Source: an uncultured Desulfovibrio sp. (GTDB lineage Bacteria > Desulfobacterota > Desulfovibrionia > Desulfovibrionales > Desulfovibrionaceae). From it: a stretch of DNA of 64,000 nt. The stretch spans positions 168,324 to 232,323 of the forward strand of contig NZ_CAJUBO010000001.1 in the NCBI RefSeq assembly GCF_910584445.1. Reading direction: 5' to 3'. The notes under the pieces were generated by a model. That model saw only the letters and a list, made by a program, of their open reading frames with translations. It did no database searches and had not been told where the DNA came from. Below, one piece after another: positions 57,283-64,000 of this stretch; position 1 is the stretch's first letter, and every line of letters begins with the position of its first letter. A program made the position numbers and the translations under genes.

Positions 57283-58116
57283 TCAGGCGCTCTGCGGGGC
57301 GTCACCAGATCTGGCGCGCGACAGGCCCGGGCTGGTGCCGAAGATGACGAGTTCCATCCAGTCCAGGGCAAAGTCCAGCGCGGCCGCATCGCCGTCCGGG
57401 CTGTCTTCCATGATGCGCGCCTGGAGTTCGGGGGATGCCTCCACCCGCGAGAAGATGTGCATGGTGGTGATCAGCTCGCGGAATTTGTCCAGCTGGTAGA
57501 GGCAGAGCACGGCCATGGTCGCCAGCCGGGGTTCCAGCGGCTTTTCCGTGGCGCGCACCATAGCCATGAGGCGCATGTAGCGGTCGTTGAAGCGCGTGTA
57601 GGGTTCCATGCCTTCATTGGCGAACCATTGGGCCGGTGTGCGCTCCGTGCCCTGGTCGAAGCCCCGGCAATGCTCCTCCCGCACCAGGAAGAAGCGTTCG
57701 GCCACGCCGTCCGCGCCCATCCTGGTGCCGCGGCCCAGGGGGTAGCAGCGGCAGGCGCCGGGGCGGTCGTCATAGACCGAGCAGCCGGCCGGGGTCACGA
57801 AGGGGCAGGGGGCGTCCGGGCTTTCGAGCATCCGCAGCAGCGGCAGGGGAAAGCCCGTGTCCGGGAAGGAACGCAGGGTGGTGAAGGTCCGCAGGAAATC
57901 GTCGCCGGCCATGCCGAGCTGGCGGCGCAGCCGCAGGACGTCATAGGGCGTCAGCGGCAGGGTCAGCTCGGCGCAGCAGCGGTTGAAGCAGGGCATATGC
58001 GGGCCGCAGTCGAATACGAAGGTTTCTTCCGGCCCGATCTCGGGCAGGCTCTCCAGAAGCTCGCGGCTTTGGTCGTTGCCGGAGCGTTCCGCGCCGGAAG
58101 GGGGGGTGCCGTCCAT
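57283..58116 (-). CDS. YkgJ-family cysteine-cluster protein
   Basis: The 277-residue protein has the Zn/Fe-chelating cysteine pattern of the YkgJ (CxxCxxCC-type) family: FDCGPHMPCFNRCCAELTLP near residue 36, APCPFVTPAGCSVYDDRPGA around 103-120, and CRCYPLGRG. A C-terminal helical region (residues 160-260, with FNDRYMRLMAMVRA) follows without a known catalytic motif. The function of this family is not established; metal binding is the only supported property. GGGAG precedes the ATG. It lies upstream of the hemerythrin gene on the same strand. Confidence 0.85.
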   Translation of the reverse strand: MDGTPPSGAERSGNDQSRELLESLPEIGPEETFVFDCGPHMPCFNRCCAELTLPLTPYDVLRLRRQLGMAGDDFLRTFTTLRSFPDTGFPLPLLRMLESPDAPCPFVTPAGCSVYDDRPGACRCYPLGRGTRMGADGVAERFFLVREEHCRGFDQGTERTPAQWFANEGMEPYTRFNDRYMRLMAMVRATEKPLEPRLATMAVLCLYQLDKFRELITTMHIFSRVEASPELQARIMEDSPDGDAAALDFALDWMELVIFGTSPGLSRARSGDAPQSA

Positions 58117-58142
58117 GGATGCTCCCGTTGGGCCGCCCGCGC

Positions 58143-58967
58143 TCAGAAGGCAAGCCGGCGGCGTTCGCGGTTGATGAAGATGACCGAATCCGTGAAACCG
58201 AAGGACCGGGCGTAGTCGCCCAGCCGGTCGAACCCGCGCGCCACATCCTCCGGGGCATGCGCGTCCGAGCCGAAGCAGATGTCCACGCCCGCTTCCCGCG
58301 CAAGGCGCATGATGGCGGGGGCCGGATACGGCTCCGCAAAGCCCTGGCGCAGCCCGGCGGCGGAAACTTCCATGGCCGTGCCGCTGGCGGCCAGCGCCTC
58401 GAGCGCCGTCATGACGGGCGCGCGGCTTTCCGGCAGTTCCAGCCAGGCGTGGAACTCCTCCCAGGAGCGCAGCTTGATGAAATCGGGATGCGCGGCCACC
58501 TGGACGAGACCGCTGCGCGCCATGGAGTCCATCTCGGAAAAATAGGCGGCAAAGCGGGCGTGGCGTTCCTCCCGGCTGACGCGGCCGCTCCAGTTGGCGA
58601 TGGCGCCCACGGACATCCCGTCCAGATAGTGGAGCGAGCCGAGCACATAATCAAAGGGCCATGCCGCCACAAGCTCGCGCATGTACGCCAGCCGCGAGGG
58701 CAGCCAGTCCAGCTCCAGGCCGAGGAGGACGCGCGGGCCGTCCGGGGGCGCCGTTTCCTTGAGCCGCAGCACATCAGCCGCGTAGCGGGGAAAGTCGCGC
58801 GCAAGGTCGCCCTTGTAGAGCGCGCAGTGGAAGCCCTCCGGCAGGGGCGAATGCTCGGAAAGGCCGAACCACGCAAGGCCGGCGGCGCGGGCCGCGGCCA
58901 CCATGGTCCCGGCGCTTGCCGTGCCGTGCGAGGCCAGCGTGTGGCTGTGCAGGTCGGCGCGGATCAT
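58143..58967 (-). CDS. PHP-domain histidinol-phosphatase-type phosphoesterase
   Basis: The 274-residue PHP-fold enzyme starts MIRADLHSHTLASHGTAS with the metal motif DLHSHT. Other metal-binding segments are FGLSEHSPLP, LLGLELDWLPSR, YVLGSLHYLDG, QVAAHPDF and DICFGSDAHAPEDV. This is the HisJ/HisK-type histidinol-phosphatase pattern, which would complete histidine synthesis together with hisI and hisG 4 kb away. Other PHP phosphoesterases look similar, so the substrate is inferred. Its ATG overlaps the ribF stop by four bases. Confidence 0.85.
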   Translation of the reverse strand: MIRADLHSHTLASHGTASAGTMVAAARAAGLAWFGLSEHSPLPEGFHCALYKGDLARDFPRYAADVLRLKETAPPDGPRVLLGLELDWLPSRLAYMRELVAAWPFDYVLGSLHYLDGMSVGAIANWSGRVSREERHARFAAYFSEMDSMARSGLVQVAAHPDFIKLRSWEEFHAWLELPESRAPVMTALEALAASGTAMEVSAAGLRQGFAEPYPAPAIMRLAREAGVDICFGSDAHAPEDVARGFDRLGDYARSFGFTDSVIFINRERRRLAF

Positions 58968-59929
58968 GGCCGTCCCCCGCAGGCGGCGGCCGGCCCGGCG
59001 TCCCGGCCGTTCTCCGCGGCGAGGAGGCGGCGCGCGGCGGCCACATCGGCGCCGATCTGGCGGCTGAGCGCCCCGGCGTCGGCGAAGCGCTGTTCCCCGC
59101 GCAGCCGCGCCGCGAATTCCAGGTGCAGGTCCTGCCCGTAAAGATCTTCCGCCGCGTCCAGCAGAAAGCTCTCCACCGTCAGCCGGCCGCCGCCGAAGGT
59201 GGGCTTGCGGCCGATATTGGTGACCGCGTCAAAGCTCCGGCCGCCGCAGCGGGCGCGCGTGGCGTACACGCCGTTGCCGGGCAGCAGGGTCGCCGCGCCC
59301 TCCAGGTTGGCCGTGGGAAAGCCCAGGCCCGCGCCGCGCCCCTCGCCGTGCGCCACCGTGCCGGAAAGGGCATAGGGGCGCCCCAGCAGGCATTGCGCCA
59401 GGGCCACATCGCCTTCGGCGAGGCAGCGCCTGAGCCGTGTGGAGCTGACAGGGGCGCCGTCGGCCAGTACCGCCGGCACCTGTTCCACCCCGAATCCGAG
59501 TTCGCGGCCGATGCGCCGCAGCAGGTCGGGATGTCCGCTCCTGCCCCTGCCCAGGGTGAAGTCATGCCCCACCACAAGCTCGCGCGGCGCAAGCGGCAGG
59601 AGATACTCGCGCACGAAGGTTTCCGGCGGCAGAGCGGCCAGTTGGCGGGTGAACGGCAGTTCCAGGATATGGCGGACGCCGAGTCCCTCCAGCAGGGCGA
59701 AGCGCTGCTCCCGCGTGCTCAGCGGCGCGTGCGGGCGCTCGGGCGTGAGCACGGTGCGCGGATGCGGCCGGAAGGTCACCACCACGCAGGCGAGGCCCCT
59801 GGCGCGGCAGACGTCGAGCGTGCGCCGCACCAGCGCCTGATGGCCCAGGTGGACGCCGTCGAAGTTGCCGATGGTCACACCGGAAGTTCCCAGGGTGGCG
59901 AAGGCGGCGGCGGAATCTGCGATCTGCAT
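58964..59929 (-). CDS. ribF: bifunctional riboflavin kinase/FAD synthetase
   Basis: RibF makes FMN then FAD from riboflavin. The 321-residue protein has the N-terminal nucleotidyltransferase (VTIGNFDGVHLGHQALVRRT, FRPHPRTVLTPER, ELVVGHDFTLGRGRSGH, APVSSTRLRRCLAEGD) and the C-terminal kinase domain (GRPYALSGTVAHGEGRGAGL, GFPTANLE, GRSFDAVTNIGRKPTFGGGR, LYGQDLHLEFAARLRGEQRF). Length matches the family. It is coupled with the PHP gene downstream. Abundant flavoproteins in this genome (Apr, Qmo, Hdr) need the product. Confidence 0.95.
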   Translation of the reverse strand: MQIADSAAAFATLGTSGVTIGNFDGVHLGHQALVRRTLDVCRARGLACVVVTFRPHPRTVLTPERPHAPLSTREQRFALLEGLGVRHILELPFTRQLAALPPETFVREYLLPLAPRELVVGHDFTLGRGRSGHPDLLRRIGRELGFGVEQVPAVLADGAPVSSTRLRRCLAEGDVALAQCLLGRPYALSGTVAHGEGRGAGLGFPTANLEGAATLLPGNGVYATRARCGGRSFDAVTNIGRKPTFGGGRLTVESFLLDAAEDLYGQDLHLEFAARLRGEQRFADAGALSRQIGADVAAARRLLAAENGRDAGPAAACGGRP

Positions 59930-59967
59930 GGCACATGGCTCCGGGGCGCGGCGTGCAGCCCGGGACG

Positions 59968-60438
59968 CTAAATCAGCCTGTCGAAAATGAAACGATACGT
60001 CCCGCGAATGTGGAGCGCGAGCTTGAGCGTCAGGGTGCGGCGCGTCTTTTCATCCCGTTCGGCAAAGGAGGTGAGGTGCCGCGCCACTTCGTTGAAATCC
60101 GCGTCGCCCGTGGGCTGGAGCATGCCCCAGTATTGCCGCGCCCGCTCCGCCGCGAGCCTGGCCGCTTTGTCAGGATGCCGCGTCAGATAGCCGTGGAGGA
60201 AGGTGGCGAACATGGCGTCCGCATCGTGGGGAAAGGAGCGCGCGAGCGCAAGGCGCCAGAGGGCCATATGCAGGCCGCGCAGCTCCAGGATCATCTGGCG
60301 GCGACGCAGGAACTGAAAACGCCCGATGCCCGCAAGCTCCAGCTCGGCCGTGAAATCCGCGTCTTCCAGAAGGGCGGCGAAATTGTCCAGCGCCACCTGG
60401 GCAACGGGTGCGTCGTCGAGTTCCGCAAGATTCTGCAT
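59968..60438 (-). CDS. conserved hypothetical protein
   Basis: This 156-residue protein is mainly helical, with Leu/Arg-rich segments (FQFLRRRQMILELRGLHMAL), a His/Phe stretch (MFATFLHGYLTRHPDKAARL) and a basic end (TLTLKLALHIRGTYRFIFDR). It has no signal, membrane span or recognised motif. It lies 38 bases upstream of ribF on the same strand, so it may share that transcript. I cannot assign a role. Confidence 0.7.
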   Translation of the reverse strand: MQNLAELDDAPVAQVALDNFAALLEDADFTAELELAGIGRFQFLRRRQMILELRGLHMALWRLALARSFPHDADAMFATFLHGYLTRHPDKAARLAAERARQYWGMLQPTGDADFNEVARHLTSFAERDEKTRRTLTLKLALHIRGTYRFIFDRLI

Positions 60439-60541
60439 GGCGTTCCGTCCGATTCACAACTGGCGGGACCCCGGGGGATCTCCGGGCCTCGCGTGAGTTC
60501 CGGCGGCAGCACGGCTGCCGCCCCCACATGCGGGCGGCGGA

Positions 60542-62257
60542 TCAGTCTCCGCCGGCGTCGGGTGCGGCAGCGGCGGGGGCGCCGTCGCGGCCTTCGCCGC
60601 TTCTGCGGCCCCGGGAACGGCGCCGCCGTTTGCGCGGCGCGGGCCGCTCCTCTGCGGCGGACCCTTCCGTTGCCTGCGCGGCGGCGGGTCCGGATGCGGG
60701 AGCTTCGGCGCGGCTGCCCCGTCTTCCGCGGGAGCGGCCGCCCCTGCCGGCGCGTCCCCCGGATGTCCCGCCCGCTTCCGGCGCAGGTCCGGCATCCGGG
60801 AAAAAGCGGCCTTCGCGCAGGCGCTCCTGATGGCAGGCGTCCAGAAGCATGGCGAGCAGGAGCAGATTGTCATTCTCCTCGCCCTCGGCCTGGCCGGGGG
60901 CAGGCTCCTGCGGGCGGGCGAGGTCGCGCGCGAGGTCGGCATAGCGCGCCACGCGCATGCGTTCAAGACCTGTCAGGCCGCGGTAGCGCGCTTCGAGAAC
61001 GGTCATGAGGCGCGCGGAGGCGGCCTGCGCCACATCGGCGTCCGTGGGGGCGGCAAGCTCGGTGAGAGCGATCTTGTAATGCCGGGCGATGCGCTCAAGC
61101 TCCATGCGCTGCATGACGTCCACCAGAGAGATGACCGTCCCGGCCGAACCCGCGCGGCCGGTGCGCCCGGCGCGGTGGATATAGCTTTCATGGTCTTCCG
61201 GCGGCTCGTAGAGGAACACGTGGGAAAGGGCCGGGATGTCGATGCCGCGCGCGGCAACGTCCGTGGCAACGAGATACTGGAGCGTGCCCTGGCGCACCTT
61301 TTCCAGCACGGCCTCGCGCCGGCTCTGGGTGAGGTCGGCCGAAAGGCCGTCCGCGCTGTAGCCGAAGCCCTGGAGCACGCCCGCCACATAGTGGACGTTG
61401 GCCTTGGTATTGCAGAAAATGATGGCCGAGGCCGGGTTTTCCGTCTCCAGCAGGCGCACGAGGGCGCGGTCCTTGTCCATGGGCTTGACTTCGCAGAAGA
61501 GGTGCTGCACCTCGGCCACATGGACTTCCCGGCGGGAGAGGGAGAGCATGTCCGGCTCGGTCATGAATTCCGCCGCGAGCCGCAGCACATGGGGCGGATA
61601 GGTGGCCGAGAAAAGGCAGGTATGGCGCCGGTCGGGCAGGTAGCGCTGGATCTCCTTCATGTCGGGATAAAAGCCGATGGAGAGCATGCGGTCCGCCTCG
61701 TCGAAAACGAGGAGGCGCACCTGACCGAGATCAAGGGTGTGCCGGAGCAGGTGGTCGAGCACGCGCCCCGGCGTGCCCACGATGACCTGGACCCCGGCGC
61801 GCAGGGCGTCCATCTGTTTCTTGTAGCCCACGCCGCCATAGATGGCGCAGACATCGATGCCGGTGCCCGCGAAAAGGGTGGCCGCCTCGCGTTCCACCTG
61901 AAGGGCAAGCTCGCGCGTGGGCACCAGCACCAGAGCCTGCGGCGCCCTGAGTTCCGGGGACAGGGCGGCGAGCATGGGCAGCAGGTAGCAGCCCGTCTTG
62001 CCGCTGCCCGTGCGCGACTGCACCATGATGTCGCGCCCGGCGAGCAGGTAGGGCAGGGCCAGGGACTGGACGGGCATGAGCTGTTGCCAGCCGGCCCGCG
62101 CGCACGCGGCCTGAAGGGCGGGCGCCAGATCGGCGAGCGCCACGCCCGGGAGCGAATTTTCCGGCTCGCTGACGGAAACGTCCGCAAGCCCGTCATGCGC
62201 GGGGGGCGCGCTCCCGGCGGGCACCTCCTCGGGAAGGGAAGACGGGGAATCCGGCAT
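60542..62257 (-). CDS. DEAD-box RNA helicase with Arg/Gly-rich tail
   Basis: This 571-residue helicase has all core motifs: the Q motif region (MPVQSLALPYLL), SRTGSGKTGCYL (I), VPTRELALQVE (Ia), GTPGRVLDHLL (Ib), VFDEADRML (DEAD, II), LFSATYPP (III), IIFCNTKANV (IV), VATDVAARGID (V) and YIHRAGRTGRAG (VI). The last 140 residues include a helical part, then a disordered basic tail (GRAGRGGRSRGRRGSR, PRKRRRRSRGRR) typical of RNA-binding RhlE/CsdA-like tails. It is probably involved in ribosome assembly or RNA decay. It is divergent from hisI. Confidence 0.92.
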   Translation of the reverse strand: MPDSPSSLPEEVPAGSAPPAHDGLADVSVSEPENSLPGVALADLAPALQAACARAGWQQLMPVQSLALPYLLAGRDIMVQSRTGSGKTGCYLLPMLAALSPELRAPQALVLVPTRELALQVEREAATLFAGTGIDVCAIYGGVGYKKQMDALRAGVQVIVGTPGRVLDHLLRHTLDLGQVRLLVFDEADRMLSIGFYPDMKEIQRYLPDRRHTCLFSATYPPHVLRLAAEFMTEPDMLSLSRREVHVAEVQHLFCEVKPMDKDRALVRLLETENPASAIIFCNTKANVHYVAGVLQGFGYSADGLSADLTQSRREAVLEKVRQGTLQYLVATDVAARGIDIPALSHVFLYEPPEDHESYIHRAGRTGRAGSAGTVISLVDVMQRMELERIARHYKIALTELAAPTDADVAQAASARLMTVLEARYRGLTGLERMRVARYADLARDLARPQEPAPGQAEGEENDNLLLLAMLLDACHQERLREGRFFPDAGPAPEAGGTSGGRAGRGGRSRGRRGSRAEAPASGPAAAQATEGSAAEERPAPRKRRRRSRGRRSGEGRDGAPAAAAPDAGGD

Positions 62258-62479
62258 ATGACGACCTTTACGCGCAGGGCGCGACAAAATAGGGAAAAAC
62301 GCCAGGGCGGCGGTTCCCACTGACAGCGTGGCATGCAGCGTACGCCATTCCCGCCGGATTCGCAAGGCTCGGGCGAGGAAAAGCGGCTTGCCCGCCGCGG
62401 GGAATGCGCTTAGAACATGGGGGCGCCGCCCGCGCGCCTTTCGGGCGAAAAGAACTTCGGCGGCGTGGCGGGAGGAAGC

Positions 62480-62947
62480 ATGAGCAACGGTCAGGAGACG
62501 GCGGCTCCGACGGCGGGGACGCTCCCCGGCGCGGAGTTCGCCCCGGCATTCGGGGGCGGTCTGCTCCCGGCCGTGGTGCAGGATGCCGCGAGCGGCGAGG
62601 TCCTCATGCTCGCCTGGATGAACGAGGAAGCCTGGCGCAGGACCCTGGAAAGCGGCGAAGCCCATTTCTGGAGCCGCAGCCGCCGCGAGCTTTGGCACAA
62701 GGGGTCCACCTCGGGGCATGTGCAGCGCGTGCGCGCCGTGCGCCTTGACTGCGACAGCGACGCCATCCTCCTGCTTGTGGAGCAGGCGGGCGGCGCGGCC
62801 TGCCACACCGGGCACCGCACCTGCTTTTTCCGGGAGTGGCGCGCGGGCGCCCTTGCCGTGTGCGCCCCCATGGTCTTTGACCCCGCGGCTGTCTATGGCG
62901 CGGCCGCCGCTGCCCGCCCCAACCCCAGTCAAGGGAGCGACCGATGA
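62480..62947 (+). CDS. hisI: phosphoribosyl-AMP cyclohydrolase
   Basis: HisI opens the adenine ring of PR-AMP, the third step of histidine synthesis. The 155-residue protein contains the family motifs VQDAASGEVLMLAWMNEEAW, GEAHFWSRSRRELWHKGSTS, VRLDCDSDAILLLVEQ and the Zn cysteines in GGAACHTGHRTCFF. The HisE pyrophosphohydrolase domain is not fused. GGAGG lies four bases before the ATG. Its stop overlaps the hisG start by four bases, a coupled pair. Confidence 0.95.
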   Translation: MSNGQETAAPTAGTLPGAEFAPAFGGGLLPAVVQDAASGEVLMLAWMNEEAWRRTLESGEAHFWSRSRRELWHKGSTSGHVQRVRAVRLDCDSDAILLLVEQAGGAACHTGHRTCFFREWRAGALAVCAPMVFDPAAVYGAAAAARPNPSQGSDR

Positions 62948-63837
62948 GCGTCCAGAATCGTCCCATCCTCAAGCTCGGCGTGCCCAAAGGCTCGCTCGAG
63001 GACGCCACCATCCACCTGTTCGAGCGCGCCGGCTGGAAGATCCGCAAGCATGCGCGCAATTATTTCCCGGAGATCAACGATCCCGAGCTTTCGGCCTCGC
63101 TCTGCCGCGTGCAGGAGATCGGCGGCTATGTGGCCGCCGGCGTCCTGGATGTGGGCATCACCGGGCTGGACTGGCTGGGCGAGCGCGGCCATGAGGACGC
63201 CGTGGTGCGCGTGGCCGATCTTGTCTATTCCAAGACCTCGTCGCGGCCCTGCCGCTGGGTGCTGGCCGTGGCCGGGGATGCCCCCTATACCTGCGCGGCG
63301 GACCTGGCGGGCAGGCGCGTGGCGACGGAGCTTGAGGGGCTGACACGCCGCTATTTCGCCAGCAAGGGCGTGGACGCCGAGATCTTCTATTCCTACGGCG
63401 CCACCGAGGCCAAGGTGGTGGAGGGCCTGGCGGACGGCATCGTGGAGGTGACGGAGACAGGGACCACCATCCGCGCCCACGGACTCAAAATCATTGACGA
63501 GGTCATGATCTCGTATCCTGTGCTCATCGCCAACAGGGATGCCTGGGCCGATGCGCGCAAGCGCGCCAAGATCGACCAGATCACGCTCCTGCTCCAGGGC
63601 GCCCTGCGCGCCGAGAATCTCGTGGCGCTCAAGATGAACGCGCCGGCCGGGCGCCTGGACGCCATCCTGGAAATGCTGCCCTCGCTCAATTCGCCCACGG
63701 TCTCGCCGCTGCGCGACAGAGCGTGGCTCTCGCTGGAGACCGTGGTGGAGGTGGGCATCGTGCGCGACCTCATCCCGCGTCTGCGGGCCGCCGGCGCCGA
63801 GGGCATCATCGAGTACGCGCTGAACAAGGTGATCTGA
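62944..63837 (+). CDS. hisG: ATP phosphoribosyltransferase, long form
   Basis: HisG joins ATP and PRPP as the first, feedback-controlled step of histidine synthesis. The 297-residue sequence has LKLGVPKGSLEDATIHLFER, VLDVGITGLDWLGERG, RVATELEGLTRRYFASKG, the PRPP motif ADGIVEVTETGTTIRAHGLK, and a C-terminal regulatory ACT-like domain (KMNAPAGRLDAILEMLPSLN, VEVGIVRDLIPRLRAAGAEG). The C-terminal domain shows it is the hexameric long form that does not need HisZ. A repeat begins about 55 bases downstream. Confidence 0.96.
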   Translation: MSVQNRPILKLGVPKGSLEDATIHLFERAGWKIRKHARNYFPEINDPELSASLCRVQEIGGYVAAGVLDVGITGLDWLGERGHEDAVVRVADLVYSKTSSRPCRWVLAVAGDAPYTCAADLAGRRVATELEGLTRRYFASKGVDAEIFYSYGATEAKVVEGLADGIVEVTETGTTIRAHGLKIIDEVMISYPVLIANRDAWADARKRAKIDQITLLLQGALRAENLVALKMNAPAGRLDAILEMLPSLNSPTVSPLRDRAWLSLETVVEVGIVRDLIPRLRAAGAEGIIEYALNKVI

Positions 63838-63891
63838 GTCCGGGGCCTAGGGTCTGGACCTGTTAATTAATGTAATCGCTGGCTTGGGATT

Positions 63892-64000
63892 GGCAGCTTG
63901 TGCAATGCCACAATCATCCGTCAAAAACAGCCTTTTTTGCGCTGTCGGCGTCACTGGACGATTTTTGTCGGTCATGTACGTGAGTACACTCCCTCCAAAA
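63892..64000 (+). repeat. dispersed mosaic repeat, copy 3 (cut by window edge)
   Basis: Block A (63892-63932: GGCAGCTTGTGCAATGCC, then CATCCGTCAAAAACAGCC) matches the minus strand of 43740-43701 almost completely. Block C (63976-63993) is identical to 3306-3323. Block B is replaced by a different sequence. The left flank (63848-63861) resembles that of copy 2. The element continues past base 64000. Confidence 0.75.

Noticed and set aside
1..64000. tRNA, rRNA, riboswitch or integrated phage
   Set aside because: I saw no cloverleaf-like sequences, rRNA segments, cobalamin or other riboswitch cores, integrases or phage structural genes in any gap.

Overview
The window comes from a GC-rich sulfate-reducing deltaproteobacterium of the Desulfovibrionaceae (Desulfovibrio in the broad sense). 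The clearest evidence is a contiguous, co-oriented block for dissimilatory sulfate reduction (aprB-aprA, then qmoA-qmoB-qmoC-qmoD). An HdrCBA/Flx-type electron-bifurcation cluster, a siroheme-decarboxylase (alternative heme pathway) subunit gene beside hemL and cobalamin genes, and a stand-alone IMP cyclohydrolase agree with this. No rRNA, tRNA, CRISPR array, prophage or intact IS element was recognised; this is core chromosome with small repeats between genes.

Layout. 1-10.6 kb: psd-pssA-leuA (leftward, leuA cut by the window edge), a repeat-bearing gap, the IMP cyclohydrolase gene followed by hflX, a rightward exonuclease III gene, purD-purE, and a secreted FG-GAP protein. 10.8-13.3 kb: the F0 part of a split ATP synthase operon (AtpI-like protein, small membrane protein, atpB, atpE) plus a small membrane protein. 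13.5-18.9 kb: a secreted flavin-reductase/ABM fusion, a striking hairpin element, then regulator-acyl-CoA synthetase-sppA, with a divergent OmpH-like lipoprotein. 19-24 kb: tlyA, motAB and AsmA. 24-31.8 kb: two transporters, cobJ-cbiG-hemL-ahb, and two lineage-type hypothetical genes. 32-40.5 kb: qmoDCBA and aprAB read leftward. 40.7-44.2 kb: argD, dut, aroE, aroQ. 44.4-51.6 kb: hdrC-hdrB-hdrA-flx genes. 51.7-64 kb: a small gene behind a sigma-54 promoter, tyrS, a PFK-2/FBPase-2-like gene, a diguanylate cyclase, hemerythrin, YkgJ, PHP phosphatase, ribF, a DEAD-box helicase, hisI and hisG.

How they work together. AprBA reduces APS to sulfite, and QmoABC passes electrons from the menaquinone pool toward it. 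The Hdr/Flx cluster is expected to link NAD(H), ferredoxin and a disulfide carrier. The ahb/hemL/cbiG/cobJ cluster groups tetrapyrrole steps: 5-aminolevulinate formation, siroheme decarboxylation toward heme, and the corrin ring.

Points that most deserve a second look: (1) a bacterial protein collinear with eukaryotic 6-phosphofructo-2-kinase/fructose-2,6-bisphosphatase at 53.6 kb; (2) a 156-bp element of consecutive hairpins ending in a perfect 38-bp palindrome at 14.6 kb; (3) a mosaic repeat family at 3.2, 43.6 and 63.9 kb; (4) a near-consensus sigma-54 promoter before an 82-residue protein at 51.8 kb; (5) hflX, whose conserved N-terminus continues upstream with no ATG, GTG or TTG; (6) an Ala/Lys/Pro-rich tail on the FlxA-like protein; (7) an MvhD-type domain fused to a FlxC-like iron-sulfur domain.
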